Positions 1-7,854 of a DNA stretch of 60,026 nt are shown here, in pieces (the stretch's first letter is position 1; each line of letters opens with the position of its first letter). Origin of the DNA: an uncultured Clostridia bacterium (GTDB taxonomy: Bacteria; Bacillota; Clostridia; Lachnospirales; Cellulosilyticaceae); assembly GCA_937921505.1 (NCBI GenBank), contig CAKZUB010000036.1, positions 1 to 60,026 on the forward strand, read 5' to 3'. The notes below the pieces were generated by a model. It searched no databases. It saw only the letters and a program-made list of their open reading frames with translations, and had not been told where the DNA came from. The position numbers and the translations under genes are program-made.

Positions 1-54
1 AAGTGTAGTAATACATGTAGGTGACCAATACTAACGGTTCGAGGGTTTGACCTA
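1..54 (+). rRNA. rrl: 23S rRNA, 3' end (partial)
   Basis: The window opens inside the last helix region of 23S rRNA. The stretch containing GACCAATACTAACGG and TCGAGGGTTTGACC matches the conserved bacterial 23S 3' terminus (typically GACCAATACTAATAGG, then TCGAGGACTTGACC). The exact 3' end is estimated. The rest of the gene lies outside the window. A 5S gene follows in the same direction, as expected for an rrn operon. Confidence 0.9.
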
Positions 55-276
55 ATATAAGTGATTAAATCACAAATAACGGTTAAATATAGTAAAAGAA
101 ACTATTAAAAAAATACATCGTAGTATTTGTTTTTGAGAGTACAATGTTTTTACATTATTTCTCCATACTGATAAATTTTAGTTTACAATAGTAAATCTAA
201 AATTGAAAAGATGACCGTGCAACATGCAGGGTAGAAATTGCTAGAAGTTCAAGTGGCAGATGTCTTAAAGCCGGGA

Positions 277-451
277 GAGAATAAGTATCCGTAAGATTTA
301 TCACGCAGTATTGCGTAGCAAATCTTACAGGTTTACTCACATGGGTTTTAGGGAGACTGTTTGAGCGAAGCGAGTTTCGACCGTTCATGGGAAGAAAGCT
401 GTTTAGATTTGCAGTAAGACGAAGTCATAAATCTGGAGGATATTTATTCTC
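277..451. repeat. Large inverted-repeat element in the 23S-5S spacer
   Basis: Two 25-base arms (277-301 and 427-451) are reverse complements at about 21 of 25 positions, so the spacer can fold into a long hairpin ending seven bases before 5S. Inside lies a smaller inverted repeat (GTAAGATTT at 291-299 against AAATCTTAC near 320-328). The core at about 349-388 contains TTTGAGCGAAGCGAGTTT, a perfect mirror repeat. This core recurs in inverted orientation at 53161-53200. The arms could serve RNase processing of pre-rRNA, but the shared core suggests a dispersed repeat family inserted here. Confidence 0.65.
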
Positions 452-457
452 ACTATT

Positions 458-574
458 TCTGGTGGCGATGCGACTAGGGGACACACCCGTTCCCATACCG
501 AACACGTAGGTTAAGACCTAGTCGGCCGATGGTACTTGCTTGGAGACGAGCTGGGAGAGTAGGTGGCTGCCAGA
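458..574 (+). rRNA. rrf: 5S rRNA
   Basis: About 117 bases with paired ends (TCTGG at 458-462 against CCAGA at 570-574). Typical 5S internal blocks are present: ACACACCCGTTCCCATACCG, GAACACG, and the 3' part GGGAGAGTAGGTGGCTGCCAGA. It lies downstream of the 23S end in the same direction and is followed by an intrinsic terminator. Ends are set by the terminal helix and may be off by one or two bases. Confidence 0.93.
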
Positions 575-590
575 TTACATAAAAAATAAC

Positions 591-613
591 CTCTGCATAT
601 TGCGGAGTTTTTT
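591..613 (+). terminator. Intrinsic terminator after 5S rRNA
   Basis: CTCTGC (591-596) pairs with GCGGAG (602-607, one G-U pair) and a run of six T follows. An A-run before the stem makes it partly bidirectional. It ends the rRNA transcript. Confidence 0.8.
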
Positions 614-692
614 ATATTTAAGGATTAATCAGATTGCACTTATTTTTATGCCATACGCTATTCATTTCGATAGAGCTTTCTTAAAAGCTAGA

Positions 693-731
693 GGGAATAA
701 TTATCCGGAAGTCTGAAGGATATTTATTCCC
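693..731. repeat. Short hairpin related to the rRNA spacer arms
   Basis: GGGAATAATTATCC (693-706) and GGATATTTATTCCC (718-731) are inverted repeats matching at 13 of 14 positions. The right arm with its flank (CTGAAGGATATTTATTC) closely matches the spacer arm before 5S (CTGGAGGATATTTATTC). The hairpin abuts a tRNA-Gly 3' fragment and occupies the place where its 5' half should be. Confidence 0.6.
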
Positions 732-732
732 G

Positions 733-779
733 ACGGACTTCCAAGCTGGTCACGTGGGTTCGATTCCCATCATCCGATC
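733..779 (+). pseudogene. tRNA-Gly(UCC) remnant, 3' half only
   Basis: The segment has an anticodon loop CTTCCAA (UCC, glycine), the 3' anticodon strand GCTGG, and a standard T arm with GTGGGTTCGATTCCCAT, followed by an acceptor-like tail. The D arm and 5' acceptor strand are absent: upstream bases belong to a hairpin element, and ACGGA before the loop cannot pair properly with GCTGG. It cannot form a cloverleaf, so it is a truncated gene left after insertion or recombination downstream of the rRNA operon. Confidence 0.7.
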
Positions 780-818
780 TGAATAGAAAAGTTTACTAAG
801 AGTACTATAAAATTAAAG

Positions 819-857
819 AAGCAGCTCAACTTGTTTGAAACAGGTGAAGTTGCTTTT
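819..857 (+). terminator. Hairpin terminator downstream of the tRNA remnant
   Basis: An imperfect stem joins AGCAGCTCAACTTGTTT with AACAGGTGAAGTTGCT and is followed by a short T-rich run. It is probably the old end of the rRNA/tRNA transcript. Confidence 0.5.
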
Positions 858-878
858 GTTATATTGGTTGTACCCGAT

Positions 879-929
879 AAGAGACTGATAACCTTAGAGT
901 AACATCATCTAAGATTATCAGTCTCTTTT
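879..929. terminator. Strong bidirectional terminator
   Basis: Arms of about 19 bases (AGAGACTGATAACCTTAGA, and its complement with one mismatch at 908-926) are separated by nine bases. TTTT follows on the right, and on the left there is an A-poor flank. It stands between the rRNA region and the convergent gene that ends at 1052. Confidence 0.65.
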
Positions 930-1051
930 GTGAGCTAACAATATATATAACTTTTTCAGATACATGCTTTTCGATAAATGGGAAAGCAGAGGGGGTAAAG
1001 TCGTATAAATTTTTAGTTGTTTACTTATAATTTCTTCTAATGCCTATAATA

Positions 1052-1675
1052 TTAGAATTCACTTACATAAAGCATATTCACATCCTCATGAAAAATTGAG
1101 AAAACATGAATGTCTTTTACTGCAATGTAAGAAGAATAAGCTTCAAATCCTACTTTTCCATGTTTTTGGTTATCAATAGGATCCGGGTCAGTAACCTCTA
1201 ATATTAGCTTGCCATCAATACGTATAAAACAATGTCCTTTTATACTGCCTGCTTGGATGTGATATTCCTTTCCGGGGATAAAGTCAAATAGAGGGGTACC
1301 TACATTTAGCTTGTAGTCAGGTGATTTTTCCACACCAACTTTACCGCCCCACCAGCCCTCGACGCCGGCAACATAGGCTACACCGCGCTCATCTTTTATC
1401 TCATCCCAACTTCCATTCCACATAACATTAATGTCATGCGTACATGGTTCAACAGTCTTTGCTACAAAATCAACCATGACATCGCCAAAAAAGTCTTTTT
1501 TTGAAACAATCATTCCTGGAAAGTTCCCTGGGTTTTTACCGTAAATCCAACCATCACTATACGCCCATTCGCCACTCTTAATATCCCAGTCTTGAAGAAA
1601 CATCTCCTCGGATACATGAGTACCATAAAGTGGATTTTCTTTTATAAATACTCTTTTTTTAAGTAGTTCAAACAT
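1052..1675 (-). CDS. Concanavalin-like (3-keto-disaccharide hydrolase-like) domain protein
   Basis: 207 residues with no signal peptide. The pattern (an early tryptophan-rich strand SGEWAYSDGWIYGK, then FGDVMVDFVAK, a central GVEGWWGGKVGVE, and near the end FIRIDGKLILEVTDPDP and GKVGFEAYSSYIAVKDIHVF) is that of single-domain beta-sandwich proteins related to DUF1080/DUF1961. These bind or cleave sugars. Start ATG at 1675 follows GGAGGG. A decayed GH30 glycosidase lies just upstream on the same strand, so both probably belonged to one glycan-use operon. Specific substrate unknown. Confidence 0.6.
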   Translation of the reverse strand: MFELLKKRVFIKENPLYGTHVSEEMFLQDWDIKSGEWAYSDGWIYGKNPGNFPGMIVSKKDFFGDVMVDFVAKTVEPCTHDINVMWNGSWDEIKDERGVAYVAGVEGWWGGKVGVEKSPDYKLNVGTPLFDFIPGKEYHIQAGSIKGHCFIRIDGKLILEVTDPDPIDNQKHGKVGFEAYSSYIAVKDIHVFSIFHEDVNMLYVSEF

Positions 1676-1696
1676 AATTAAACCCTCCTGTTTAGT

Positions 1697-2318
1697 TCAT
1701 AATATAGAGTGCTGTATACCTATAAAATCTTGGTACATCCTTAAATCTTTTTGAAAGCTGATAGTTCTTCTTAAAATAGACCTAGCAGGACAATGTACTT
1801 TTGTAACGGTATCTTGTGTGACTTCTTTAAGCATGAAATGAATATCTTTATCTTGCTTATTTAAAACAACCACAACTCTTCCATTATTGGGAGTGATAAA
1901 ATAAGTAGGAAGACTATATAAAGAAGTTCTTGGTTTTCATAATCACAAATGATAGGCGCGCTGCATTAATTCCCTACATGGTTTGGGCCACCTTGCAAGT
2001 CAAGAAGCAGATTCCAATCTAAAAAGATAGACATACCATTATTAAAATTCCCAAGAGGATTGTGAAACGACATTATCTCCATCTACACCCTCCAGTGCTT
2101 TTTGTGCCATGCTAGTCTTACTCGATGTTAATTCAACACAGCCTTTAGTAAAAATTAGCTCTTTATCAGGAAAATATTCTTTGCAAATTGGATAGTCACT
2201 CTATTAATATAAATGCTTTCATTCTTATATTCAAGTAGATATTTCACGAAGTAATTTGCCCAAGCTTGATAGCAGCCCTCTTTATCACAATTATCAGTGG
2301 TAAAATAAAAATAATCTT
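1697..2318 (-). pseudogene. Decayed GH30-family glycosidase
   Basis: Minus-strand reading in shifting frames gives recognisable pieces of a GH30 (glucosylceramidase / beta-glycanase) enzyme in order: YQAWANYFVKYLLEYKN and VTIQ just before the acid/base NEP site; FPDKELIFTKGCVE, which normally carries the nucleophile region; NNGMSIFLDWNLLLDLQGGP; SAPIICDYENQELLY; then VVVLNKQDKDIHF from the C-terminal sandwich. At least three frameshifts and stops separate them, the NEP acid/base motif is lost at a deletion after VTIQ, and the first half is missing. It is clearly non-functional. Confidence 0.75.
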
Positions 2319-2426
2319 ATGGCTCTTGTTTTATCGTTCGCTAGTCGCCATACGTATTAGATTTATGGGAGAAGGAATAGCTCATTAAAAAATGTATTTC
2401 ATATTATAACTATAGCAGAAGGGGTT

Positions 2427-2798
2427 ATGGGAGGTAAAGTAGATATTCAAGAAGGCGGCAGTAAGTTGGTAATGGAAGAGGGAGATCTGGAAGTTGGAGA
2501 AGATCTCAAATGGCCAAAAGAAGCGATGGAAAATCTTCCTGTACCTCAAGCAAAGATTACTTTTATTATGAAGGATGACAGCAATAAGAGCTGTACAGTA
2601 TCTTTAGGTGAATTTGAATTAAAGAATGCCAAAGCTTATATAGAAGAATTAATAGCAATAGGATTTATAGATGGCATGGATATGCAGGATGAAGAGTTCT
2701 TTATGTATTCAGGAAAGAGAGAAGATGGAACAGAAATATCCTTTATCTATAATAAGGAACCAAAAGAGGGTGTGCTTACCTATGCAAAAACACAATAA
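2427..2798 (+). CDS. Small DUF6591-like protein, probably 5'-truncated lipoprotein
   Basis: 123 residues: an acidic N-terminus (GGKVDIQEGGSKLVMEEGD) then a compact alpha/beta domain with LKWPKEAM, SLGEFELKNAKAYIEELIAIGF and an SFIYN ending. Similar clostridial proteins normally begin with a lipoprotein signal peptide and an E/K-rich spacer before this GG-VDI segment. None can be read upstream because an in-frame stop sits at 2358-2360, and there is no convincing ribosome binding site before the ATG. It is therefore probably the secreted domain of a beheaded gene. Family naming is from memory and tentative. Confidence 0.45.
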   Translation: MGGKVDIQEGGSKLVMEEGDLEVGEDLKWPKEAMENLPVPQAKITFIMKDDSNKSCTVSLGEFELKNAKAYIEELIAIGFIDGMDMQDEEFFMYSGKREDGTEISFIYNKEPKEGVLTYAKTQ

Positions 2799-2835
2799 GA
2801 TTAAAGTGCTGATTGATAGATCAATTTACCTTTAA

Positions 2836-2874
2836 ATAAATGAAGCCTAGGGTATATCCTTAGGCTTCATTTAT
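2836..2874. terminator. Bidirectional terminator
   Basis: Long inverted repeat: ATAAATGAAGCCTAGG (2836-2851) against CCTTAGGCTTCATTTAT to about 2873, with a short loop GTATAT. A/T-rich ends flank both sides. It separates the truncated gene from the FecR-domain gene. Confidence 0.65.
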
Positions 2875-2999
2875 TGATTCTGTTAGAATCCTGTCAGAGT
2901 ACTATGATATAATATAAAAATGAGATGTTTTAGTATCAATATAAGTATTTTGTGTATTAAGTCTAGAAGTCAAAATCTATGAAGTGGAGGGATTAATGA

Positions 3000-4979
3000 A
3001 TGATAAAAAGGATATTTAAAAGACTAAGCTTGATTCTGGTATTTTCCTTACTTTTCAATGTAACTTATGTCCTTGGAGCTGCTAAAAGAGAAGCAAGTAT
3101 ACAAGCAGTAGAGGGAACCGTACATATTAAAAGAAGTGGTGGGGAAAAGAAGTTTAATGCGATTAAAGGAATGAATTTGGCTGAAGGTGACACCGTTATA
3201 ACAGGAGCGAACGGCACAGCAACCCTTATTTTAGATAAGGATAAGATGATAAAAATAGCACCTAATACAATAATTAATATTAAAGCTTTAAAGGGAGTTA
3301 AAGGAAATGAGATAACTTCAATCAATCAGCCAAAAGGCGTGAGCGTTACAAAGATAGATGACAAACTAACAGGGAATTCTAGTTATAATCAAAAAACGCC
3401 TACAGTTATCATGGGTGTTAAGGGAACAATATTTAGTACTGAGCAAGTGGGAGACCAATCTAACTTTACAGTAGTGGCGGGGCAAACAGATGTACAGCTT
3501 ATAGGTGGTTCGCCACTACCTGCTTCACTACTAGCAGGGCAGCAACTATCATTATCGGGGCCAGAAATAGGGATACCTGCACCTTTAGATCTATCAAGAT
3601 TAACTCCTTTTGAGATATTAGTATATAGTCAGCACTTAGAGAGCCTGCCAGTACAGGGAGCTCAGCAGATGCAGAACTATATACAGGCTAATCCGGGGAT
3701 TCTTGATGCAATTATTTCGGGGCCACCGGCTATTAATTCACAGCCGAAGATTACCTATGGTCAAAGTAGTGGAAGCACTAGTGGTGGTGGAGGCGGTTCA
3801 CCAAACCCACCGATCCCACCAAGCCCACCGATCCCACCAAGCCCACCAAGCCCACCAAGCCCACCAAACCCACCAAACCCACCGGATTCAGGAAATCCAG
3901 GAGCCCCAGGGAATCCAGGAGACACAGAAGATCCAGAAATTCAGGTTCCACTTAATTATACTAGCTTAAGCTTTTCAGAATATATAACAGGCATGCCTAC
4001 AAAAGACGGATTAGAAACACTCCTTATAGCGGTAGAGATATTACGGGAAGGGAGCCAAGATGGAGACTTTCCTATAACAACAGATAGTAATGTGCATCTT
4101 GGTTTTTCAAAGACATACAGCCTTGCACCTCTAGAATCCATAACAATTCCAAAAGAAAATTTTTTCTTATCGTCTCAGTATACCTTGCAGTTTAATGAAT
4201 ATCTAGGTGGATTATCAGATAAAAAGAATCAATGGGGTGCATTAATTCAGCCTATTGAACTGAGTACTTCAAATACAAATAGTGTAAAAGATGCCTTCTT
4301 AAAAGAATTTTCTGCAGTAGAGGATTTTAAAATGAGCGCAATGCTTGAAATAAAGGCCTTTTTTGACCCCCCAACAACTTCTTGTGCGATAACGGTGGAG
4401 TATAATACTGGCACAACCAATCAGCCACAGACTGAAACAATATATTTTTATAATTGCGGAGAATCTAAAAAAATTCCATTTGAAAATATGAAATCCATGA
4501 CAGTAGAGGGGCGTTCTATAGATGTATCGAGTCTGGAAAGGATTGTGGAAGGGCTGAGCGCGAATGCGCTAGACTCTTTTGGTATTAAATATGAATTTCA
4601 TGTAACTCCTGAGATGAGCATTCAAAATCTAACTCAAGATAACAAGCAAATTGAAGCGCTAGTGAATGAATATCCAGATGAGTGGTTCAATAGCTTTTTT
4701 TACCCAGAGAATTTGGTAGAGCAACTAGGCTTTGAAATGCACTTAGTTAGGACTAGAGACGCTAGTGGGAATAAAGAAAGCATCCTAGAGTCCGTCAAAG
4801 CATTTTTGTTAGAGGAAGAACAGCAACCATCATCTATTTTTAGGCCGTTAGCCACACCGGATGAATCAAGTATTCAGATAGATAGTCTAAACAGACTTGA
4901 TTGGGAGTATGATACAAACGCTAGTAATTATCCTGTAAAGAATAAAATAATATATTACTTTACGCCACAAGTCAGGTAG
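3000..4979 (+). CDS. Exported FecR-domain protein with proline-rich linker
   Basis: 659 residues. A signal peptide covers about residues 1-26 (KR-rich start, hydrophobic core, cleavage near VLGA). Residues 30-165 form a FecR-type domain: [45 protein letters not shown], and [12 protein letters not shown]. An A/Q-rich segment and a Gly-Ser stretch lead into a Pro-rich run (residues about 268-295, PPSPP and PPNPP units), then a Gly-Pro-Asp spacer. The C-terminal 340 residues match nothing I recognise. The start follows GGAGGG. The NHL-repeat gene follows 16 bases after the stop, so the two are co-transcribed. Likely a surface or cell-wall-spanning protein; its function is unknown. Confidence 0.75.
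   Translation: MIKRIFKRLSLILVFSLLFNVTYVLGAAKREASIQAVEGTVHIKRSGGEKKFNAIKGMNLAEGDTVITGANGTATLILDKDKMIKIAPNTIINIKALKGVKGNEITSINQPKGVSVTKIDDKLTGNSSYNQKTPTVIMGVKGTIFSTEQVGDQSNFTVVAGQTDVQLIGGSPLPASLLAGQQLSLSGPEIGIPAPLDLSRLTPFEILVYSQHLESLPVQGAQQMQNYIQANPGILDAIISGPPAINSQPKITYGQSSGSTSGGGGGSPNPPIPPSPPIPPSPPSPPSPPNPPNPPDSGNPGAPGNPGDTEDPEIQVPLNYTSLSFSEYITGMPTKDGLETLLIAVEILREGSQDGDFPITTDSNVHLGFSKTYSLAPLESITIPKENFFLSSQYTLQFNEYLGGLSDKKNQWGALIQPIELSTSNTNSVKDAFLKEFSAVEDFKMSAMLEIKAFFDPPTTSCAITVEYNTGTTNQPQTETIYFYNCGESKKIPFENMKSMTVEGRSIDVSSLERIVEGLSANALDSFGIKYEFHVTPEMSIQNLTQDNKQIEALVNEYPDEWFNSFFYPENLVEQLGFEMHLVRTRDASGNKESILESVKAFLLEEEQQPSSIFRPLATPDESSIQIDSLNRLDWEYDTNASNYPVKNKIIYYFTPQVR
3801..3884 (+). repeat. 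Proline-codon tandem repeat
   Basis: Imperfect 9-, 12- and 15-base units built on CCACCAAGCC and CCACCGATCC encode the (N/S/I)PP linker of the FecR-domain protein. Such tracts can change length by slippage in whole codons. Confidence 0.8.
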
Positions 4980-4995
4980 AAGAGGAGTGCATAAG

Positions 4996-6378
4996 ATGAA
5001 CAACATAAATAAAAAAGCTATCTTTATAATAACATTAATAACATTTGTACTATTTAGCAATCTATTATTTGCAAAAGATATAGGGCTATATATACCCTAT
5101 GGGCTTTTTCAAGCACAAGATGGAAGTATCTATATGACAGATACTTATAATAATAGAATTTTAAAAGTGGATAAAGTAGATAAAGTGGATGGCGATAAGA
5201 GGGAGGTAGTAGCTGGAAAAGGTAGTATGAATGGCAGTTATAAAGATGCTGAGGTTTTAGAAGCTGGTTTTAATCAGCCACTTGATCTTACGGTAAACTC
5301 AAAAGGAGAAATATTTATCACTGATAGTGAAAATCATGCTATCCGTAAAATTGCAAAGGGTCAAGTCACTACACTAGCAGGCAATGGCACCGCAGGTTAT
5401 CAAGATGGAGACCCACGCCAAAGCAAGTTTAATCTGCCATCAGGGATTGCTGTAGATAGCCAGGATAACCTTTATATTGCAGATACACTAAACCATGTTA
5501 TACGCAAGATTAGTAGAGACGGAAGAGTTTCTACACTAGCTGGAAAGCCAGGCAGCAGTGGCGATATAGACGGGACGATAGTTAAGGCGCTTTTTAATGA
5601 ACCGACAGATGTCATGATCACACAAGCAGGTGTTATCTATGTTGTAGATAGTGGAAATCATGCTATCCGCAAAATAGCAGATGGCAAGGTAACTACTGTA
5701 AATGGCTTTGCAAAAGACAATAGTGAGGATAATACTTATAAAAAGGGCGGTTATATAGATGGTAAAAACGCACAGTTTAACTTCCCTAAATCAGTCATCA
5801 CATTAGAGTCAGGAGAGCTTCTTGTAGCGGATATGATGAACAATGCTATTAGAAAAATCAAATTAAGCGGCGAGGTAGTTACTGTGCTTAATGAGGATGA
5901 TGGTGTAGAAGCTCCAGCGGGACTGCTTTATAAGAATAAGAAGCTCTATGTTTCTCAAAAGTGGCAAGCGGGGCTGAAGGCATTTATATTAGGAGAAGAA
6001 AAGGTAGTTACAACAGCTATTTCACATGCGAAATGGTTGGAGATTACCCCATATGCTCCAGCCTCACCTGTTATTCAAGTGTGGTTTCAAGGTAATAAAA
6101 TGAGTGCCACAAATGTAGCATCGCAAGGCATAAATCAAGAGGTTTATTTACCAATCCGTAGCCTCATACAATCAGTAGGTGGAGAGCTTAAGTGGGATGC
6201 TGAAATTAAGGCTGCTGTAATAATGTTCAGGGGAAATAAAGTTACTATGCCTTCAAGCAGCAGTAAAACGAAAATAACTCAAGGCACTCTTTGCGGTGAA
6301 ATAAAGTATTTAGAAGCTTTATTAGGTCTAAAGATTGATTGGGTAGAGCGTTATAGAGCGGTAGTAGTCAGCTATTAA
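4996..6378 (+). CDS. Exported NHL-repeat protein with C-terminal copper amine oxidase-like domain
   Basis: 460 residues from ATG 4996, preceded by AGAGGAG at 4981-4987; an in-frame GTG at 4987 lies inside that site and is rejected. Signal peptide about residues 1-26. Residues about 30-310 are NHL beta-propeller blades, each with (L/I)YIADTLNHVIRKI- or IFITDSENHAIRKI-like strands. The last 90 residues (VYLPIRSLIQSVGGELKWDAEIKAAVIMFRG) match the copper-amine-oxidase N-terminal-like domain often used as a wall or surface module in Clostridia. It pairs with the preceding FecR-domain gene. Ligand unknown. Confidence 0.8.
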   Translation: MNNINKKAIFIITLITFVLFSNLLFAKDIGLYIPYGLFQAQDGSIYMTDTYNNRILKVDKVDKVDGDKREVVAGKGSMNGSYKDAEVLEAGFNQPLDLTVNSKGEIFITDSENHAIRKIAKGQVTTLAGNGTAGYQDGDPRQSKFNLPSGIAVDSQDNLYIADTLNHVIRKISRDGRVSTLAGKPGSSGDIDGTIVKALFNEPTDVMITQAGVIYVVDSGNHAIRKIADGKVTTVNGFAKDNSEDNTYKKGGYIDGKNAQFNFPKSVITLESGELLVADMMNNAIRKIKLSGEVVTVLNEDDGVEAPAGLLYKNKKLYVSQKWQAGLKAFILGEEKVVTTAISHAKWLEITPYAPASPVIQVWFQGNKMSATNVASQGINQEVYLPIRSLIQSVGGELKWDAEIKAAVIMFRGNKVTMPSSSSKTKITQGTLCGEIKYLEALLGLKIDWVERYRAVVVSY

Positions 6379-6419
6379 CTTAGAAGAATGTCAATGTAAC
6401 AAGGAGTATAAGAATTTCA

Positions 6420-6455
6420 ATCCCTATCCGACAAAGTGTCAGATAGGGATATTTT
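6420..6455 (+). terminator. Intrinsic terminator of the FecR/NHL operon
   Basis: ATCCCTATCCGACA (6420-6433) pairs with TGTCAGATAGGGAT (6437-6450, one mismatch) across an AAG loop, followed by ATTTTT. Confidence 0.85.
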
Positions 6456-6501
6456 TGTACTTAAATTTTGGGAAATAGCGGTTTAGGTATTTTATAATAA
6501 G

Positions 6502-6530
6502 TTGACAACTGTTAGGAAAACTTATACCAT
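6502..6530 (+). promoter_or_regulatory. Possible sigma-A promoter of the dehydrogenase gene
   Basis: TTGACA at 6502-6507 is a perfect -35. Seventeen bases on, TACCAT (6525-6530) is only a weak -10. This leaves a leader of about 170 bases before the gene, which holds the interleaved inverted repeats noted separately. Confidence 0.45.
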
Positions 6531-6590
6531 TAATGTTACTTGCAATAGGGACAGCTTTTTAGTATCTATAGAGAAACAACATATAAACGT

Positions 6591-6677
6591 AAGTTATTCA
6601 TCTGTACAAAGCTGTTATTCATAATGATTTCACACCATGCATCGTCATGAATAACTTAAATTTAAAGATGTGAAATC
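6591..6677 (+). promoter_or_regulatory. Interleaved inverted repeats in the dehydrogenase leader
   Basis: AAGTTATTCAT (6591-6601) is complementary to ATGAATAACTT (6647-6657), and GATTTCACA (6626-6634) to TGTGAAATC (6669-6677). Both matches are exact. Because the two pairs interleave, the RNA could form a pseudoknot or two mutually exclusive stems just ahead of the ribosome binding site at about 6693. No known riboswitch class was recognised. Confidence 0.45.
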
Positions 6678-6709
6678 TATACTTATAAATTAAGAGAGGT
6701 TGATATATC

Positions 6710-7711
6710 ATGGCATTTAAAAAATTAAAGGTATGTATATTTAATTATAGAGCATTTGATGAAGCAAAGTATTTTACAAGAATCAGTGAGGAATTAGGCA
6801 TTGAGCTTGTTATTTGCAAAGAAACTCCTACGCTTTCAAATATTCATTTAGCAGGCGGATGTGATTGCATCAGTATCATAACAACGCCAATAGATGCAGC
6901 GTTAATGGAAAAATTATGTGAGATGAATGTAAAGATGATCTCAACAAGGACAATTGGATTTGACCATATAGATTTAGAGTGTGCAAAGAAATTAGGGATC
7001 TGTGTAAGTAATGCCACCTATCCTGCGAGTGGAGTGGCAGATTATGCCATTATGTTAATGATGATGGCATGCCGTCATATGAAGCGTATCATGGAACGGG
7101 GTAACATTCAGGACTTCACTTTGCAAGGCCTTATGGGAAGAGACTTTGCGGATATGACAATAGGCATTATTGGGACAGGAAGAATAGGTGAGACTGTTAT
7201 TCGTCACTTATCAGGCTTTGGTAATGAACTTATAGCCTATTCTTTAGATGAAAGTGAAGAAGTAAAGAAATTTGCAAAATACGTTTCGCTTGATGAACTT
7301 TTAAGTCGCAGTGACATCATTAGTCTTCATGCACCAGTAGATGAAAAAAATTATCATATGATTAATGCAGAGTCAATAAATAAAATGAAAGAGCAAGTGA
7401 TTCTTATAAACACAGCAAGAGGAGCGCTTATTGATACAAAAGCACTTTTAGATGCTATTGAGAGCGGCAAAATCGGAGCAGCTGCATTAGATGTTGTAGA
7501 AAACGAAGCGGGACTTTGCTATTATGATTTGAAATCAGAAGTATTAAGTAACCGTGATTTAGCAATTTTAAAAAGCTACCCCAACGTTATAGTCACGCCA
7601 CATATGGCTTTTTATACAGAGAGGGATATCGAGGGGATGGTTTACTCTTCTTTAAAGAGTTGCCTTTTAGAAATACAAGGAAAAGAGAATCCATGGAGGG
7701 TTATTAAATAG
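6710..7711 (+). CDS. D-2-hydroxyacid dehydrogenase (VanH/D-lactate dehydrogenase type)
   Basis: 333 residues, the usual family length. The NAD-binding fold shows GIIGTGRIGETV. Family catalytic residues are in place: Arg237 (NTARGALID), Glu266 (DVVENEAG) and His298 (TPHMAFYTE), with the expected 29- and 61-residue spacings. Segments STRTIGFDHIDLECAKKLGICVSNATY and QDFTLQGLMGRD are typical of VanH and of fermentative D-lactate dehydrogenases. It reduces pyruvate (or a related 2-oxoacid) to D-lactate with NADH in the cytoplasm. No vanA or vanX neighbour is present, so a fermentation role is more likely than glycopeptide resistance. Start ATG follows AGAGAGGT. Confidence 0.87.
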   Translation: MAFKKLKVCIFNYRAFDEAKYFTRISEELGIELVICKETPTLSNIHLAGGCDCISIITTPIDAALMEKLCEMNVKMISTRTIGFDHIDLECAKKLGICVSNATYPASGVADYAIMLMMMACRHMKRIMERGNIQDFTLQGLMGRDFADMTIGIIGTGRIGETVIRHLSGFGNELIAYSLDESEEVKKFAKYVSLDELLSRSDIISLHAPVDEKNYHMINAESINKMKEQVILINTARGALIDTKALLDAIESGKIGAAALDVVENEAGLCYYDLKSEVLSNRDLAILKSYPNVIVTPHMAFYTERDIEGMVYSSLKSCLLEIQGKENPWRVIK

Positions 7712-7854
7712 TATTAAAATCTACGACATACTTATCAATATAGCTTTTCTGTATTTTATTTTTTGGAATGGTAGGATATAAAAGATACAGGTTATTTAGA
7801 TGATTTATAGATAAAGAGGAATATTTCTAAGTGTTTATTAGAAAGGTGATAATG

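Noticed and set aside
197..388. 63-residue minus-strand frame between 23S and 5S rRNA
   Set aside because: It lies in the rRNA spacer over the inverted-repeat element and has no ribosome binding site or recognisable domain.
3801..3884. CRISPR or minisatellite array
   Set aside because: Units are in frame and encode a proline-rich linker; no spacer structure.
3703..3969. Plus-strand frame rich in His, Gln and Ala inside the FecR-domain gene
   Set aside because: It is an alternative reading of the proline-codon repeat; composition is explained by the repeat and it has no start signal.
6710..7711. Glycopeptide resistance (vanH) locus
   Set aside because: The dehydrogenase is VanH-like, but no vanA/vanB ligase or vanX dipeptidase is nearby. 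The VanS/VanR-like pair at 53-55 kb belongs to a different operon.
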